From Salinicoccus roseus (lineage in GTDB: Bacteria; Bacillota; Bacilli; Staphylococcales; Salinicoccaceae), in contig NZ_RKQJ01000001.1 of assembly GCF_003814515.1 (NCBI RefSeq), forward strand, positions 248,001 to 312,000: a stretch of DNA of 64,000 bases, in the 5' to 3' direction. Positions 44,480 through 54,191 of this stretch are shown in pieces. Numbering within the stretch: the first letter of the stretch is position 1; each line of letters starts with the position of its first letter. The position numbers and the translations under genes are program-made. Under the pieces are notes generated by a model that saw nothing but the letters and a program-made list of their open reading frames with translations, did no database searches and was not told where the DNA came from.

Positions 44480-47400
44480 GCTTCAATCCCCTCCAAATTT
44501 TCGATTGCCTGATCCAGTTTCCTGTCTTCGGCATATTCCGCATCGCTTATTTCCGGCAATGGCTCCTTCAGGGACTGCCGGATGCTCTCGAGTGGTTCCT
44601 GCATCTTCCGGTCCACATCTTCGAGATAGCCATCGATCATTGCGCTCATATCGGCCTGCATGTTCTCCGCATCCATGGACTGCACGAGGGCTTTTGCCAA
44701 ATCGAGCTGCAGGGTGCGGAAGTCCCTCGGCTGGTTCCTTGCCTGGTGAAGCGGCTTCTGGAAATCGAGCAGACGGTCCGGATCGGCTCCCGCTTCCGGC
44801 TGCGGCCGGTCGACCTGCACCGTTTCGATGTGATGGGCGGTCTGTGCCTCCCTGAGCGACGCGTTCAATTTTCTGATGTCCTGCTCAAGCTCCCTGTCCG
44901 CCTTATGATAGATTGCATTGAAGCTGGTCGCAATCTCCAGGCTCAACTGCTGGTTGATGCTGTTGATGAGGAAGGTCCTGTTCTCTGCAATGAACTTCCT
45001 GTTCCTCATATCCGACGCGGAGACGAGTCCCTTCAGGTGATCATACAGCTTCAGCGTCAGCTGCTTTTCCACATGGGAGAGGATGATGTCGAGCTCCTGA
45101 TGCAGTGTCGGCGCCGCGCTGTGTGCGGTGAACTGTTCGAGATCCGAAATCAGTTGATTCCTGACCGCTTCGATGTGCGCCTTTTCCTCATGCTGGTTAT
45201 GGTACCGCTTCATGTTGCCCGCTATGGCATGCTTCAGCTGGCCGGCCGTCTCCTCGAGTGACTGGTACTGTATCATCGAGGCATTGCGGTGCGCCAGGGA
45301 GACGATCTCCTCCTTCGCATGATCGAACCGTCCGTCCCCACCTTCAAGTGCCTGCTTTGCAGAAAGCGGGAAGACCCTGTTCTTTATATTCAGCTGACCG
45401 AGGGCGGAGCGGATGTAGTCGAGCACTTTGTCGAGATCCGCTTCAGATTTCATCAGGTCGACGGCATTGACGATGAATATGACCGGGAAGTCGTCCCCCT
45501 TGATGGACTTGATGTACTGGAGGAACTGTTCATCGGAACGGCTGAAGACATGGTTGTAGTAGGATACGTAGATGATCATGTCACTCGCTGAGATGATGTT
45601 GTGCGTCTCTTTCGTATGCCGTTCATTGATCGAGTTGATTCCAGGGGAATCGATGACCGAAAAGTTGTTCGTGAATTCATTGTCGATGGAGAGGAAGGCC
45701 TTATGGATGAAGATCGCCTCCTCATCCGTACTGATCTTTCCGATCAGTTCATCGGTCGGCATCACAACATCGGTGCCGAGGTGTTCCCGGTGGCGGGCAT
45801 AGTGGGTTTCGATGCCGTTCAGGAACGGGATATAGGCCTCTTTGACCGCCTTCTTATTCTTTCTGATCCACGGCAGGAAGTCGTCGACCGATTCGCCCTC
45901 CCTGTTCGTGATGACAGCAAGCGACTGGACGAGGTCTTCTTCAGTCTTATAGAGGGCATGGCTCTCGCCGCCACCCGCAATTTCCGTAATCGTCGCCGTC
46001 GTCGGGTTCGGGCTCGTCGTCAGGCGGGCCTCCCCCATCAGGGCGTTGATGAAGGTCGTCTTGCCGGCACTGAATCCACCAAAGACGCTGATGTTGACCT
46101 GACCGTTCCTGATGCGCTCGAGCTTGTCTTCGATGATCGTTCGGAAATCTTCATACCTTGGATGGTCCTCGAGCATCCCGGCCAATCTTGTGAAGTATGG
46201 CGTGTCCATCTCTTCCACTTCCGCCGGTCCATCGCTGTCGCTGGAGTACGTCTTCTCGGGCTCCGCCTCGCCGAAGTCATGGCTGATCGGCTCTGTCAGC
46301 TTGAGCCGTTCCATCTCATCATCCAGATGGATGTAGAAATGCCTGTAGTTGTCGGTCTCTAGCGATTCCTTCAGGGCCAGCACCTCCCCAAGGGAGGTGT
46401 ACAGCCGTATCTCTTCCGTCAGGTGGTCGTCACTGTCCTTCTGATCCCACCCCCCTGCTTCAAGGCCCTTCAGGTGTTCCATCGCTTTTGATGAGATGTC
46501 GGATTCGATCTCACGCTTCAGCTTGTCCAGATAGTTCATGATGTAGTTAGATGATAGGGAGGTGATCTCCTCCTCGATCAGGACATCCGGATTCCATTCA
46601 TACTTGAAGGGGGCGCCCTCGAGACCTAGGGAATCGAACATGCCGTTGACCGGAGCATTGATTTCGGTCTGCAGCACAGGTGCAATCTCCTGCCCGATCT
46701 TTTCCTTATACTCTTCATAGAGCATCTTCGCCTTTTTCCTCTTGCCGAACAGGCCGCCCGGCTGTATCTCACCGGAAAGCACCTTCAGGAAATCGGTGAT
46801 GGCCGACTTCACCTGGTGCGGATATATGTAGCTGTTTGCCGTAATATCCTTGAGCGCCTTCTGGACATGCGTGCGCAGTGCCTCCGGATCCTCATGAAGG
46901 CGGGCAATGCCGCTCTTCTCCACTTCCTTCCCAAGGTAAGCAAGGTGCGATTCCACCGCTTCACGCGTCGGCTCCCCGGATATGTCGAGCTGACTGCAGA
47001 GATCCGCTTCTGCATCCTCGAGGTACTGGAGCTGCCTGTCTTCGATGTTCCTGATGATCCGTTCGTGGTATGCCGCTTCATAGGCGTCCCGCGCCGCCTC
47101 GATTTCCGAGATGTGCTTCGTCACCTGGTTGATTTCGTTGTATGGCGAGTCATAGATCGAAGTCGTGAATACATGTTCAGGCACGATGCTCCACTGGTCC
47201 AGTGTCCGCCTGATGCGGGAGAGGAAGGTGTCCATGGAGAGCTCCCGGTCATCGTGCTTGTCGATCTGGTTGATGATGAGTGAGAACGGTATGTTGAGGT
47301 CGGCGATCTCCTTGAGCAGCTTCATGTTGTGTTCACTCTCCACATGGTTGTATTCGACTGTGAAGAAGATGTAGTCGCTGTTGAGGAGGAAGCGGTTGGT

Positions 47401-47850
47401 GCTCTCCCCGTGGCTGCTCGTGTTGGAGTCCACACCCGGGGTGTCCTGGAAGACGGTCCGTTCCCGGAAAAGTGCATGCGGCACATTCATCGAGATGGAG
47501 GTGATGTCGAGGTCCCGCGTATTCAGTTTCCTCAAGGATTCGTAGTTTTCAAGCGGGATATACCGGTACTGGTCGACGAAAGCCTGTATCTCCTCGCTGT
47601 CCCCGATTTCAACCGAAACGGTGTTGCTGGTGGTCGGCACCGGGGAGGACGGCAGTATCTCCTGGTTCAGCATATGGTTGATCAGGCTCGACTTCCCGGC
47701 GGAATAATGCCCGATGAAGGAGAAGACCAGCTGATCTTTGTATGTCTTCATAATCGCATGGTCGATCTGGGAAACAAGGTCTTCATTTTCGGACTTGAGT
47801 ATTTCCTTCTTCAGTTTGTATAGGATTTCCAGTGTCTCTGTCGCAGCCAA
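44476..47850 (-). CDS. dynA: Double dynamin-like GTPase (DynA/YpbR)
   Basis: A 1124-residue membrane-remodelling GTPase made of two fused dynamin modules. Module 1 has P-loop GHYSAGKSS at about 47-55, VFQDTPGVDSN (G3) and INQIDKHD (G4). Module 2 has GGFSAGKTT near residue 590, VIDSPGIN and VNAVDLMKSE. Helical stalks separate and follow the GTPase heads. In B. subtilis DynA supports membrane fusion and surveillance under stress. Length equals the S. aureus homologue. The gene lies between rlmL and the sulfurtransferase, all leftward and tightly packed. Confidence 0.93.
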   Translation of the reverse strand: MAATETLEILYKLKKEILKSENEDLVSQIDHAIMKTYKDQLVFSFIGHYSAGKSSLINHMLNQEILPSSPVPTTSNTVSVEIGDSEEIQAFVDQYRYIPLENYESLRKLNTRDLDITSISMNVPHALFRERTVFQDTPGVDSNTSSHGESTNRFLLNSDYIFFTVEYNHVESEHNMKLLKEIADLNIPFSLIINQIDKHDDRELSMDTFLSRIRRTLDQWSIVPEHVFTTSIYDSPYNEINQVTKHISEIEAARDAYEAAYHERIIRNIEDRQLQYLEDAEADLCSQLDISGEPTREAVESHLAYLGKEVEKSGIARLHEDPEALRTHVQKALKDITANSYIYPHQVKSAITDFLKVLSGEIQPGGLFGKRKKAKMLYEEYKEKIGQEIAPVLQTEINAPVNGMFDSLGLEGAPFKYEWNPDVLIEEEITSLSSNYIMNYLDKLKREIESDISSKAMEHLKGLEAGGWDQKDSDDHLTEEIRLYTSLGEVLALKESLETDNYRHFYIHLDDEMERLKLTEPISHDFGEAEPEKTYSSDSDGPAEVEEMDTPYFTRLAGMLEDHPRYEDFRTIIEDKLERIRNGQVNISVFGGFSAGKTTFINALMGEARLTTSPNPTTATITEIAGGGESHALYKTEEDLVQSLAVITNREGESVDDFLPWIRKNKKAVKEAYIPFLNGIETHYARHREHLGTDVVMPTDELIGKISTDEEAIFIHKAFLSIDNEFTNNFSVIDSPGINSINERHTKETHNIISASDMIIYVSYYNHVFSRSDEQFLQYIKSIKGDDFPVIFIVNAVDLMKSEADLDKVLDYIRSALGQLNIKNRVFPLSAKQALEGGDGRFDHAKEEIVSLAHRNASMIQYQSLEETAGQLKHAIAGNMKRYHNQHEEKAHIEAVRNQLISDLEQFTAHSAAPTLHQELDIILSHVEKQLTLKLYDHLKGLVSASDMRNRKFIAENRTFLINSINQQLSLEIATSFNAIYHKADRELEQDIRKLNASLREAQTAHHIETVQVDRPQPEAGADPDRLLDFQKPLHQARNQPRDFRTLQLDLAKALVQSMDAENMQADMSAMIDGYLEDVDRKMQEPLESIRQSLKEPLPEISDAEYAEDRKLDQAIENLEGIEA

Positions 47851-47854
47851 TGCT

Positions 47855-48982
47855 TCATTCCCCCCGTTTTCCCCAATATTGGAAGTATGTCGTTTCGATG
47901 TAGCCGTTGAACAGCTTGCGGCGCTTCGTCGCCTTTTTACCGACGATATGCTCGAACATCTTGTTCGATGTCATGAGGTAGACGCTCAGTGTCGGATCCT
48001 TCGCCATCATTTCCCCGATCTTGCGGTACATCTCCTCCACTGCCTTGGCCTCCCCGATACGTTCCCCGTATGGCGGGTTGGTGACGATCTGTACATGATG
48101 CTCCTCGAGTTCCATGTCATGTATGTCCCGTGTTTCGAAGTGGATGTTATCGAGCAGCCCCACTTCCATGGCATTGTCCTTGGCGATCTGGATCATTTCC
48201 GGATCGATGTCGGATGCCAGGATGCGCACTTCCCTGTCATAGTGGGCGGCATCTTCAAGCGCCATCCGCTCGCGCTTCCAGTCCTCTTCCGGTATGATGT
48301 CCCACTTCTCAGCGTCGAATGTCCGGTTTGAGCCCGGTGCGATGTTCAGTGCCATCATGGCCGCTTCGATCGGTATTGTGCCGGATCCTGCGAATGGATC
48401 GAGCAGGGTGTTCGACCCGTCATAGTTGGCGAGCTTGAGCATGGTGGCGGCAAGGGTCTCCTTGATCGGCGCCTCACCCTGACCAGTCCTGTATCCCCGC
48501 TTGTGGAGGGCATCCCCGCTCGTATCGATGGTGAGTACGGCACGGTCCTTGAGTATGGAGATGTCGACCTTATAGCGCGGTCCGGTCTCCGGCAGCTTCG
48601 TCTTGATGCTGAAGGCGTCCTTCAGATGCTCGACGATGGCCTTCTTGACGATCCTCTGGACGTCCGGCACGCTGTAGAGCGTCGACTTGTGGGAGCGCCC
48701 CGTGACGGGGAATGCTGCGGCCGGTCCGAGTATATCCGACCATGGCAGCGCCTTCGTCTTCTCGAAGAGTTCATCGAATGTCTCGACATTGAAGTCGCCG
48801 ACGATGATGCGTATGCGGTCGGCGGTCCGCATCATCAGATTGGTCCGGATGATGGCCGTCTCATCCCCCTCGAAATAGACCCTTCCGTTCTCGAGTCTTG
48901 TTTCATAGCCGAGCGCTTCGATCTCATCCGCCACTACTCTCTCTATCCCCATTGGTGTATTTGCCAGCAATTTGAACTGCAT
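47855..48982 (-). CDS. ypsC: THUMP-domain class I SAM-dependent 23S rRNA methyltransferase (RlmL N-terminal-like, YpsC)
   Basis: A 375-residue RNA methyltransferase. The THUMP domain occupies about residues 45-155 (TRLENGRVYFEGDETAIIRTNLMMRTADRI). The SAM domain follows with DPFAGSGTIPIEAA, ILASDIDPEMIQIAKDN and catalytic NPPYGERIGE. By family it makes m2G2445 in 23S rRNA. It lacks the second methyltransferase half found in E. coli RlmKL, which is normal for Firmicutes. It is four bases upstream of dynA. Confidence 0.9.
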   Translation of the reverse strand: MQFKLLANTPMGIERVVADEIEALGYETRLENGRVYFEGDETAIIRTNLMMRTADRIRIIVGDFNVETFDELFEKTKALPWSDILGPAAAFPVTGRSHKSTLYSVPDVQRIVKKAIVEHLKDAFSIKTKLPETGPRYKVDISILKDRAVLTIDTSGDALHKRGYRTGQGEAPIKETLAATMLKLANYDGSNTLLDPFAGSGTIPIEAAMMALNIAPGSNRTFDAEKWDIIPEEDWKRERMALEDAAHYDREVRILASDIDPEMIQIAKDNAMEVGLLDNIHFETRDIHDMELEEHHVQIVTNPPYGERIGEAKAVEEMYRKIGEMMAKDPTLSVYLMTSNKMFEHIVGKKATKRRKLFNGYIETTYFQYWGKRGE

Positions 48983-49022
48983 CCAAAAATCCTCTCTTCA
49001 TATGTATTATTTGTTTGATTAT

Positions 49023-49054
49023 ATAATAAAAGCTCTCCATTACAAATGGAGAGC
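49023..49054 (-). terminator. Intrinsic terminator of RNase P RNA
   Basis: On the minus strand GCTCTCCATT / AATGGAGAGC (49045-49054 with 49032-49041) is followed by TTTTATTAT, right after the mature RNA end. Confidence 0.85.
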
Positions 49055-49059
49055 GTATC

Positions 49060-49460
49060 TAGTCCGGTATCTCTGTAAGCCATGTTCTGTACCGCTGTGC
49101 TGAGGCGTGCACTAGTTACACTCGCACATTGGTGATAATCATCTGTCTATACTACAGTGTAGTATCTTTCCTCAGGTTGAATTCCCATTGGAAAGTGCTC
49201 CTACCTAATTTGGATTGCTCACTCGAGGGGTTTACCGCGTTCCACCTCCTGCATTTCTGCAGGAGCTACGTCACTGTGGCACTTTTATAGCTACTGGGGC
49301 CGTATGCATCGCACTTAGGCCGGTTCGCAGCCGTCAGCCTTGAAGGCTGCCCTGACTTATTGTTTCGTCAGGCACGAACACTACGATCGTCTCAGAATCG
49401 TGTGAGCATGGACTTTCCTCTATGCACTTGCATGCATAGCGATTATCCGAGATACCGTTT
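49060..49460 (-). ncRNA. rnpB: RNase P RNA (class B)
   Basis: The catalytic RNA of RNase P, about 400 nucleotides. On the minus strand the conserved core GAGGAAAGTCC (near 49413-49423) and the 3' core ACAGAACATGGCTTACAGA (near 49072-49090) are present. The ends pair as helix P1 (GGTATCTC near 49450-49457 with GAGATACC near 49066-49073). Helices such as CTCCTGCAGAAATGCAGGAG are Bacillus-type features. It lies between gpsB and ypsC, as in S. aureus. Exact ends are approximate. Confidence 0.96.
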
Positions 49461-49464
49461 TGAA

Positions 49465-49791
49465 CTAATTGACTTTGGACTGTCCAAACACTTTCTTCTC
49501 CAGATTGCTCAGCCGTTTCAGGATGTCTATCTGATGGGTCTGCGCCTGGTTGTCCACCGACCTCGAATTCGTCGCAACACGGATCCGGAGTTCTTCAACT
49601 TCCTTCTTCAGCCGTGCGTTCTCTTCTTCGAGTCTTTTGAGATTGCTGTTCATGTCGGCCATTTTTTGATAGTCGCTGATGACATCATCGAGGAAACTAT
49701 CTACTTCAATGGGTTTGAAACCTCTAAGAGACTTCTCGAACTCTTTTTCGAATATATCCTTTGCCGAAAGCTTCAGCGTATATTCGTTCAT
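49465..49791 (-). CDS. gpsB: Cell-division protein GpsB
   Basis: A 108-residue DivIVA-like coiled-coil adaptor that coordinates septal and side-wall synthesis. [33 protein letters not shown] is the membrane-interacting N-terminal domain. A coiled coil follows (about 40-70) with a C-terminal trimerising helix ([14 protein letters not shown]). ATG 49791 has AGAGGTG upstream. It is next to ypsA and close to pbp2, a known functional neighbour. Confidence 0.95.
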   Translation of the reverse strand: MNEYTLKLSAKDIFEKEFEKSLRGFKPIEVDSFLDDVISDYQKMADMNSNLKRLEEENARLKKEVEELRIRVATNSRSVDNQAQTHQIDILKRLSNLEKKVFGQSKVN

Positions 49792-49795
49792 TGTA

Positions 49796-50335
49796 TCACC
49801 TCTCATAAGCGGAATCTATGAAAGCATTGATTTCGTCAAATTGTATTCTTTCAATATTATACGGATTATTCTCCTGGAATTCAAGCATTTGCTCGTATAT
49901 GAAACGTGTTTTCGACTCGACCTCCTCATCGAATACGATGAGGGCCTGGTCGGAATGTTCGATCAGGAACTGGTTGATCATCCTGAACATCTTCGGTGAC
50001 TCGTATGGACGATTGAAGACGAAGTTGTGGAAGTCGCTGGCTTCCAGTATCCGGTTCAGCTTCAGCTGGTCCTCCTCCTTGTACCGGTCGTCGAAATTGT
50101 GGAACGGCTTCAGCACGGAGAACTTGAAACCGTACTCCTCCCGGACGTCCATTATGGCCTCTGCAGCATAGAATTCGATGCCCGTATACCCTTGGATGAT
50201 GAACCACTCGGTCCCCGTTTCAGCATACGCCCGCACCTTCTCCCGCATGAATTGCTTCAGCACTTCGGCTTCCGGCTGCGTGTCCTTGAAGATGCCGAGC
50301 TCGTATGGACGGTATCCCGCTATCAGCGTCTTCAT
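49796..50335 (-). CDS. ypsA: YpsA family SLOG-domain protein (DUF1273)
   Basis: A 179-residue protein with [11 protein letters not shown] at the start and [20 protein letters not shown], the Rossmann-like SLOG pattern that binds nucleotides. The later [21 protein letters not shown] and [19 protein letters not shown] segments match YpsA. In B. subtilis and S. aureus YpsA influences cell division. ATG 50335 has GGGAGGGGC upstream. Four-base overlap with yppE, four bases before gpsB: one division-linked operon. Confidence 0.9.
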   Translation of the reverse strand: MKTLIAGYRPYELGIFKDTQPEAEVLKQFMREKVRAYAETGTEWFIIQGYTGIEFYAAEAIMDVREEYGFKFSVLKPFHNFDDRYKEEDQLKLNRILEASDFHNFVFNRPYESPKMFRMINQFLIEHSDQALIVFDEEVESKTRFIYEQMLEFQENNPYNIERIQFDEINAFIDSAYER

Positions 50336-50661
50336 CGGAACAGCCCCTCCCTCTCTGCATGAGCCAGCCACATGTTGATGAACTTGTACTTCTCACGGTA
50401 CAGCTTCAGGCTGAACCGCCCTGCGTGGCAGGCCATCAGAAGTTCCATGAACTCCTCGACGACCTTCTCCCGTGTCGGCGGATTGAACCTGAAGTCGGTG
50501 CCGATGCCGCTGATGGCGTCCACCAGCCCCTTGTTCTCTTCAAGGAACGGTTCGATTTCGGATGCAAAATCAAATTCATGACCGGACCTCGCCATATCAT
50601 ATCTGCGGTCCACTTCATCGAGCAGCGCCCGCAGGTCTTCAAAAGATGCCTTTCTTGACAA
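50332..50661 (-). CDS. yppE: YppE family protein (DUF1798)
   Basis: A 109-residue helical protein. FMELLMACHAGRFSLKLYREKYKFINMWL matches the YppE family; function is unknown. I prefer TTG 50661 because AGGGAG lies about ten bases upstream; GTG 50670 is almost inside that site and TTG 50688 lies upstream of it. It heads the leftward yppE-ypsA-gpsB cluster and is divergent from recU across about 100 bases. Confidence 0.8.
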   Translation of the reverse strand: MSRKASFEDLRALLDEVDRRYDMARSGHEFDFASEIEPFLEENKGLVDAISGIGTDFRFNPPTREKVVEEFMELLMACHAGRFSLKLYREKYKFINMWLAHAEREGLFR

Positions 50662-50758
50662 AACTGCCACACTCCCTATAATTATCAATGGTTTAATTCC
50701 AATGATCTGTTGTATAATGTTATATTATCATCATACAGAATAATGGAAGGCGATGTAC

Positions 50759-51370
50759 ATGAAATATCCCAAGGGCATCAAACCCCGGCCGAAAGGTCCC
50801 ATCAGCAGGAACCGCACACCGGACGGCAAAGTGAAGTACGGCTCCAGGGGAATGACTCTGGAGAAGGACCTGGACCAGACGAATGCATACTATCTGGAGA
50901 CGGGTCGCGCCGTCATTCACAAGAAGCCGACGCCCGTCCAGATCGTCAATGTGGACTACCCTTCAAGGAGAAAGGCGAAGATTGATGAAGCCTATTTCAA
51001 GGTCCCTTCGACGAGTGACTACAACGGCATATACAGGGGCCGGTATATAGATTTTGAAGCAAAGGAGACACGAAACGACAAGCGCTTCCCCTTCATCAAC
51101 ATACATGAACACCAGGTGGATCATATGAGGCGCTGCCATGAGCAGGGCGGCGTCGTGTTCATCATCATCAAGTTCTCATTATACGATGAAACATACCTGA
51201 TGCCGATCGGGCATTTCCTGCCTTTCTGGGAAGCATTCCTTGATGGCGGCAGGAAGTCCATCAGGTACACGGACATAAAAGACGCGAGCCTGCTGCTGAA
51301 GCAGGGGATCAACCCGCGGATCAGCTACCTTGATGCAGTCGACGAATTTTATTTTGAGAATGGAGAATAG
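50759..51370 (+). CDS. recU: Holliday junction resolvase RecU
   Basis: A 203-residue endonuclease that cuts four-way junctions in recombination and helps chromosome segregation. YGSRGMTLEKDLDQTNAYYL, VIHKKPTPVQIVNVDYP, PSTSDYNGIYRGRYIDFEAKET (metal-binding acidic residues) and NIHEHQVDHM are diagnostic. The second ATG (50759) is better spaced from GGAAGG than 50753. It precedes pbp2 by six bases, the conserved recU-pbp2 operon of Bacilli. Confidence 0.95.
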   Translation: MKYPKGIKPRPKGPISRNRTPDGKVKYGSRGMTLEKDLDQTNAYYLETGRAVIHKKPTPVQIVNVDYPSRRKAKIDEAYFKVPSTSDYNGIYRGRYIDFEAKETRNDKRFPFINIHEHQVDHMRRCHEQGGVVFIIIKFSLYDETYLMPIGHFLPFWEAFLDGGRKSIRYTDIKDASLLLKQGINPRISYLDAVDEFYFENGE

Positions 51371-51376
51371 GATACT

Positions 51377-53872
51377 ATGGAAGAGAACTATAAAAGAACC
51401 AAAGGCAGGAAGACTGGAAGCGGCACATCCAAAAAAGGGGGCCGGCGGTCCCGGGCCTCCCTCATCAAACGGATACTGCTGTGGGCGGTCCTCATTGGTC
51501 TGATCCTCCTCATCGTCGGTTCATTCCTGTTTGCGTATTACGCATCAAAATCCCCGGCATTCAGCGAGGAGAAGCTGAAGGATCCGATACCGGCGAAGAT
51601 CTACGACAAGGATGATGAACTCGTCACTACGCTGTATGGCGGCCAGAAACGGGTGCTGACGGATATAGACGAAACACCTGAGAAGGTCACAGATGCGATC
51701 CTTGCCGTGGAAGACAACCGCTTCTACGAGCATGGGGCCATCGACTTCGTAAGGCTTGGCGCTGCAGTGCTGAACAATGTCACTGACGGGTTCGGCAGCC
51801 AGGGTGCGAGCACGATCACCCAGCAGGTCGTCAAGCGGGTGTTCCTCACCGAGGAGAAGACGATCGAGAGGAAGGCGCAGGAAGCCTACCTCGCCTACCG
51901 TCTCGAGCAGGAATATTCCAAGGATGAGATTCTTGAGATGTACATGAACAAGATCTACTACTCCGATGGCATATACGGCATCCGGACGGCCAGCCTCTAT
52001 TATTTCGACAAGGAACTTGAAGCGTTGAACCTGGCGGAAACGGCCTATCTCGCCGGCCTGCCGCAGCTGCCGAACAGATACAATCTGTATGTGGATCCTG
52101 AGACCGGGACGAATCGTGCACATACCGTATTGAACCTGATGCTCCATCATGAGCGCATTACGGAAGCCGAGTACAATGAAGCCATCAACACCGACATCAC
52201 CGCCAACCTGGTTCAGCGTTCCGAAGAGGAGCGTGCCTCGAATGAGCCTGAGGATCCGGAATACGCCTCCTACATCAACGTGGTGAAGCGGGAGCTCCAG
52301 CAGAACGACAAGTTCAAGGACATGGAACTCGGGGAAGCCCTGGCCAGCGGCCTGTCCATCTATACAAACATGGACAGCAGCATCCAGAGGGAGCTCCAGA
52401 CGATGGTCAATGACCGGGACTACTACTACAATCCGAAGTTCAAGAGCGAGCACTTCAACCTTGCCTCATCGATCCTGGATACGGAGACGGGCAATCTCGT
52501 CGCCATCTCCGGCGGCCGTGACTACCGCGAAGTGGTCATGCACAACCAGGCATTGGTTAAAAAGAATGTCGGATCCACCATGAAGCCGTTCCTCTCCTAT
52601 GGCCCCGCCATCGAAAATATGCAGTGGCGCACGGACCAGACGATCGAGGATGAAGCGGAATACCAGCCGGAAGGCTTTGATCATACGATATATAACTATG
52701 ATCAGCAGGATCATGGTGAAGTGACCATGCGCGACGCCCTGAGGCAGAGCCTCAACATACCTGCCGTCAAGACTTTCGAGACGGTGATGGACGAAGCAGG
52801 AGAAAATGCACCGGAGGAATTTGCGGAAGCCGTGGGACTCGAATACAGCACCGAAGAGGAGGAAGACCTCCCACTGACCTTCAATGATGTGCTCGGCGGC
52901 GGGGACTACTCCCAGTTCACACCATTGCAGATGGCAGAAGCCTACGCTTCGCTCGGCAACGGCGGCACCTACAATGAAGCCCAGTCCATCCGCTACGTGG
53001 TGACGGATGAAGGGGAAACGGTCGAATTCGAGCATGAGTCCGAGCAGGCGATGGAGGATTACACTGCCTATATGCTGACGGATATGCTGAAAGGGACTTT
53101 TGAACCTTACGGCAGCGCCGACTATATTCCGATGAACGGCCTTAACATAGCCGCGAAGACGGGGACGACATCCTACAGCAGCGATATCCGGGAAGAAAAA
53201 AATCTGCCGGACAGTTCAGCGAAGGATGCCTGGATCGTCGGCTATACGCCGGAGTACACGATGAGCCTGTGGACAGGCTTTACAGCGACCGAAGAAGGCG
53301 GAGACACTTCGTTCGTCGGTGCGGACGAGCATATCACGCCACAGTGGTTCTTCAGGGATATCATGCAGTCGATCAGCACATATAACGGCCAGGACTTCGA
53401 GCGTCCCGACAGTGTCGTCGAGGTCAACGGCGATGAACTTGCTGTAAAAGGCAGTGAGGACATGCAGACTTATGAAGACGAACAGCGTCAGCGCAATACC
53501 CAGCAGCGCCAGCAGCCGGAGGAAGACATCGATGAACCGAACCAGGTGATCACCGAGGATCCTGAAGCGGCGGATGAAGCAGAACCATCCACTGAACAGG
53601 AAACGCCGGAAACACAACCTGAAGAGCGTACTGAAGAACAGGTTGAGGAACCGACTGAAGAAGCACCTGAACAGGAAGAGACGATCGAAGAACCGACAGA
53701 AGAAGTGACGGAACAGCAAACGGAGGAGTCGGAACCGGCCACAGAAGAGGAACCAACATCTGAAGAGACCGAAGCACCTGAACAGGAGCAGACGACCGAG
53801 GACCCGGCTTCTGAAGAAACCGGGGAACCAACGGAGGAACCGACTGAAGAAGAGACGGATGAAGCCGCATAA
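51377..53872 (+). CDS. pbp2: Class A penicillin-binding protein 2 (transglycosylase/transpeptidase)
   Basis: An 831-residue bifunctional wall synthase. A basic N-terminus and one TM helix (about 31-54) precede a GT51 domain with Glu112 in AVEDNRFYEHG and the second Glu region TITQQVVKRVF. The transpeptidase has STMK (Ser400), SLN in LRQSLNIPAVKT, and KTG at 594-596. The last 120 residues are a long extracellular tail of Glu, Thr and Pro repeats (EEPTEE units). The recU-pbp2 order and the domain set match S. aureus PBP2. The tail is longer and more acidic than I would expect there. Confidence 0.94.
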   Translation: MEENYKRTKGRKTGSGTSKKGGRRSRASLIKRILLWAVLIGLILLIVGSFLFAYYASKSPAFSEEKLKDPIPAKIYDKDDELVTTLYGGQKRVLTDIDETPEKVTDAILAVEDNRFYEHGAIDFVRLGAAVLNNVTDGFGSQGASTITQQVVKRVFLTEEKTIERKAQEAYLAYRLEQEYSKDEILEMYMNKIYYSDGIYGIRTASLYYFDKELEALNLAETAYLAGLPQLPNRYNLYVDPETGTNRAHTVLNLMLHHERITEAEYNEAINTDITANLVQRSEEERASNEPEDPEYASYINVVKRELQQNDKFKDMELGEALASGLSIYTNMDSSIQRELQTMVNDRDYYYNPKFKSEHFNLASSILDTETGNLVAISGGRDYREVVMHNQALVKKNVGSTMKPFLSYGPAIENMQWRTDQTIEDEAEYQPEGFDHTIYNYDQQDHGEVTMRDALRQSLNIPAVKTFETVMDEAGENAPEEFAEAVGLEYSTEEEEDLPLTFNDVLGGGDYSQFTPLQMAEAYASLGNGGTYNEAQSIRYVVTDEGETVEFEHESEQAMEDYTAYMLTDMLKGTFEPYGSADYIPMNGLNIAAKTGTTSYSSDIREEKNLPDSSAKDAWIVGYTPEYTMSLWTGFTATEEGGDTSFVGADEHITPQWFFRDIMQSISTYNGQDFERPDSVVEVNGDELAVKGSEDMQTYEDEQRQRNTQQRQQPEEDIDEPNQVITEDPEAADEAEPSTEQETPETQPEERTEEQVEEPTEEAPEQEETIEEPTEEVTEQQTEESEPATEEEPTSEETEAPEQEQTTEDPASEETGEPTEEPTEEETDEAA

Positions 53873-53873
53873 T

Positions 53874-53909
53874 AAAAATCCCATGAGAATTTTTTCTCAT
53901 GGGATTTTT
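53874..53909. terminator. Bidirectional terminator between pbp2 and ypoC
   Basis: AAAAATCCCATGAGAA and its complement (53874-53889 with 53894-53909) form a 16-bp stem with A and T tracts between converging genes. Confidence 0.9.
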
Positions 53910-54191
53910 CTATCTGTTCATCCTTATACGATAAGAAGCCAGCTTCTTGGTGAATTCATCATGGAGTGCCTTCAGCTGGATGATGCTGTGGTACTGGTAG
54001 GGGCGGGAGCGGATGTAGTCCTTGCGTTCCTTGAAGTTGAAGGGAAGCACATGTTCATGTGCCTCCTCCGGGATCTCATCGAGCACTTCATTGATTTGGA
54101 AGAAGATTTCCCCCTGATAGGCATCGTAGAGTGCATGATCCGGGTGCCTCGCCTCTTCAAGCAGCTTCTGGTGCATCTCCCCAATTGTCAT
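53910..54191 (-). CDS. ypoC: YpoC family protein
   Basis: A 93-residue helical protein. Position after nth and the helices DAYQGEIFFQINEVL and YQYHSIIQLKALHDEFTKKLASYRI fit YpoC, which follows nth in B. subtilis. Function is unknown. Its start overlaps nth by four bases, and it ends the dnaD-nth-ypoC run. Confidence 0.75.
   Translation of the reverse strand: MTIGEMHQKLLEEARHPDHALYDAYQGEIFFQINEVLDEIPEEAHEHVLPFNFKERKDYIRSRPYQYHSIIQLKALHDEFTKKLASYRIRMNR

Noticed and set aside
45601-46362. A 253-codon plus-strand frame opposite the dynamin gene
   Set aside because: Arg/Asp-rich shadow of the second GTPase module; no start signal and no family resemblance.
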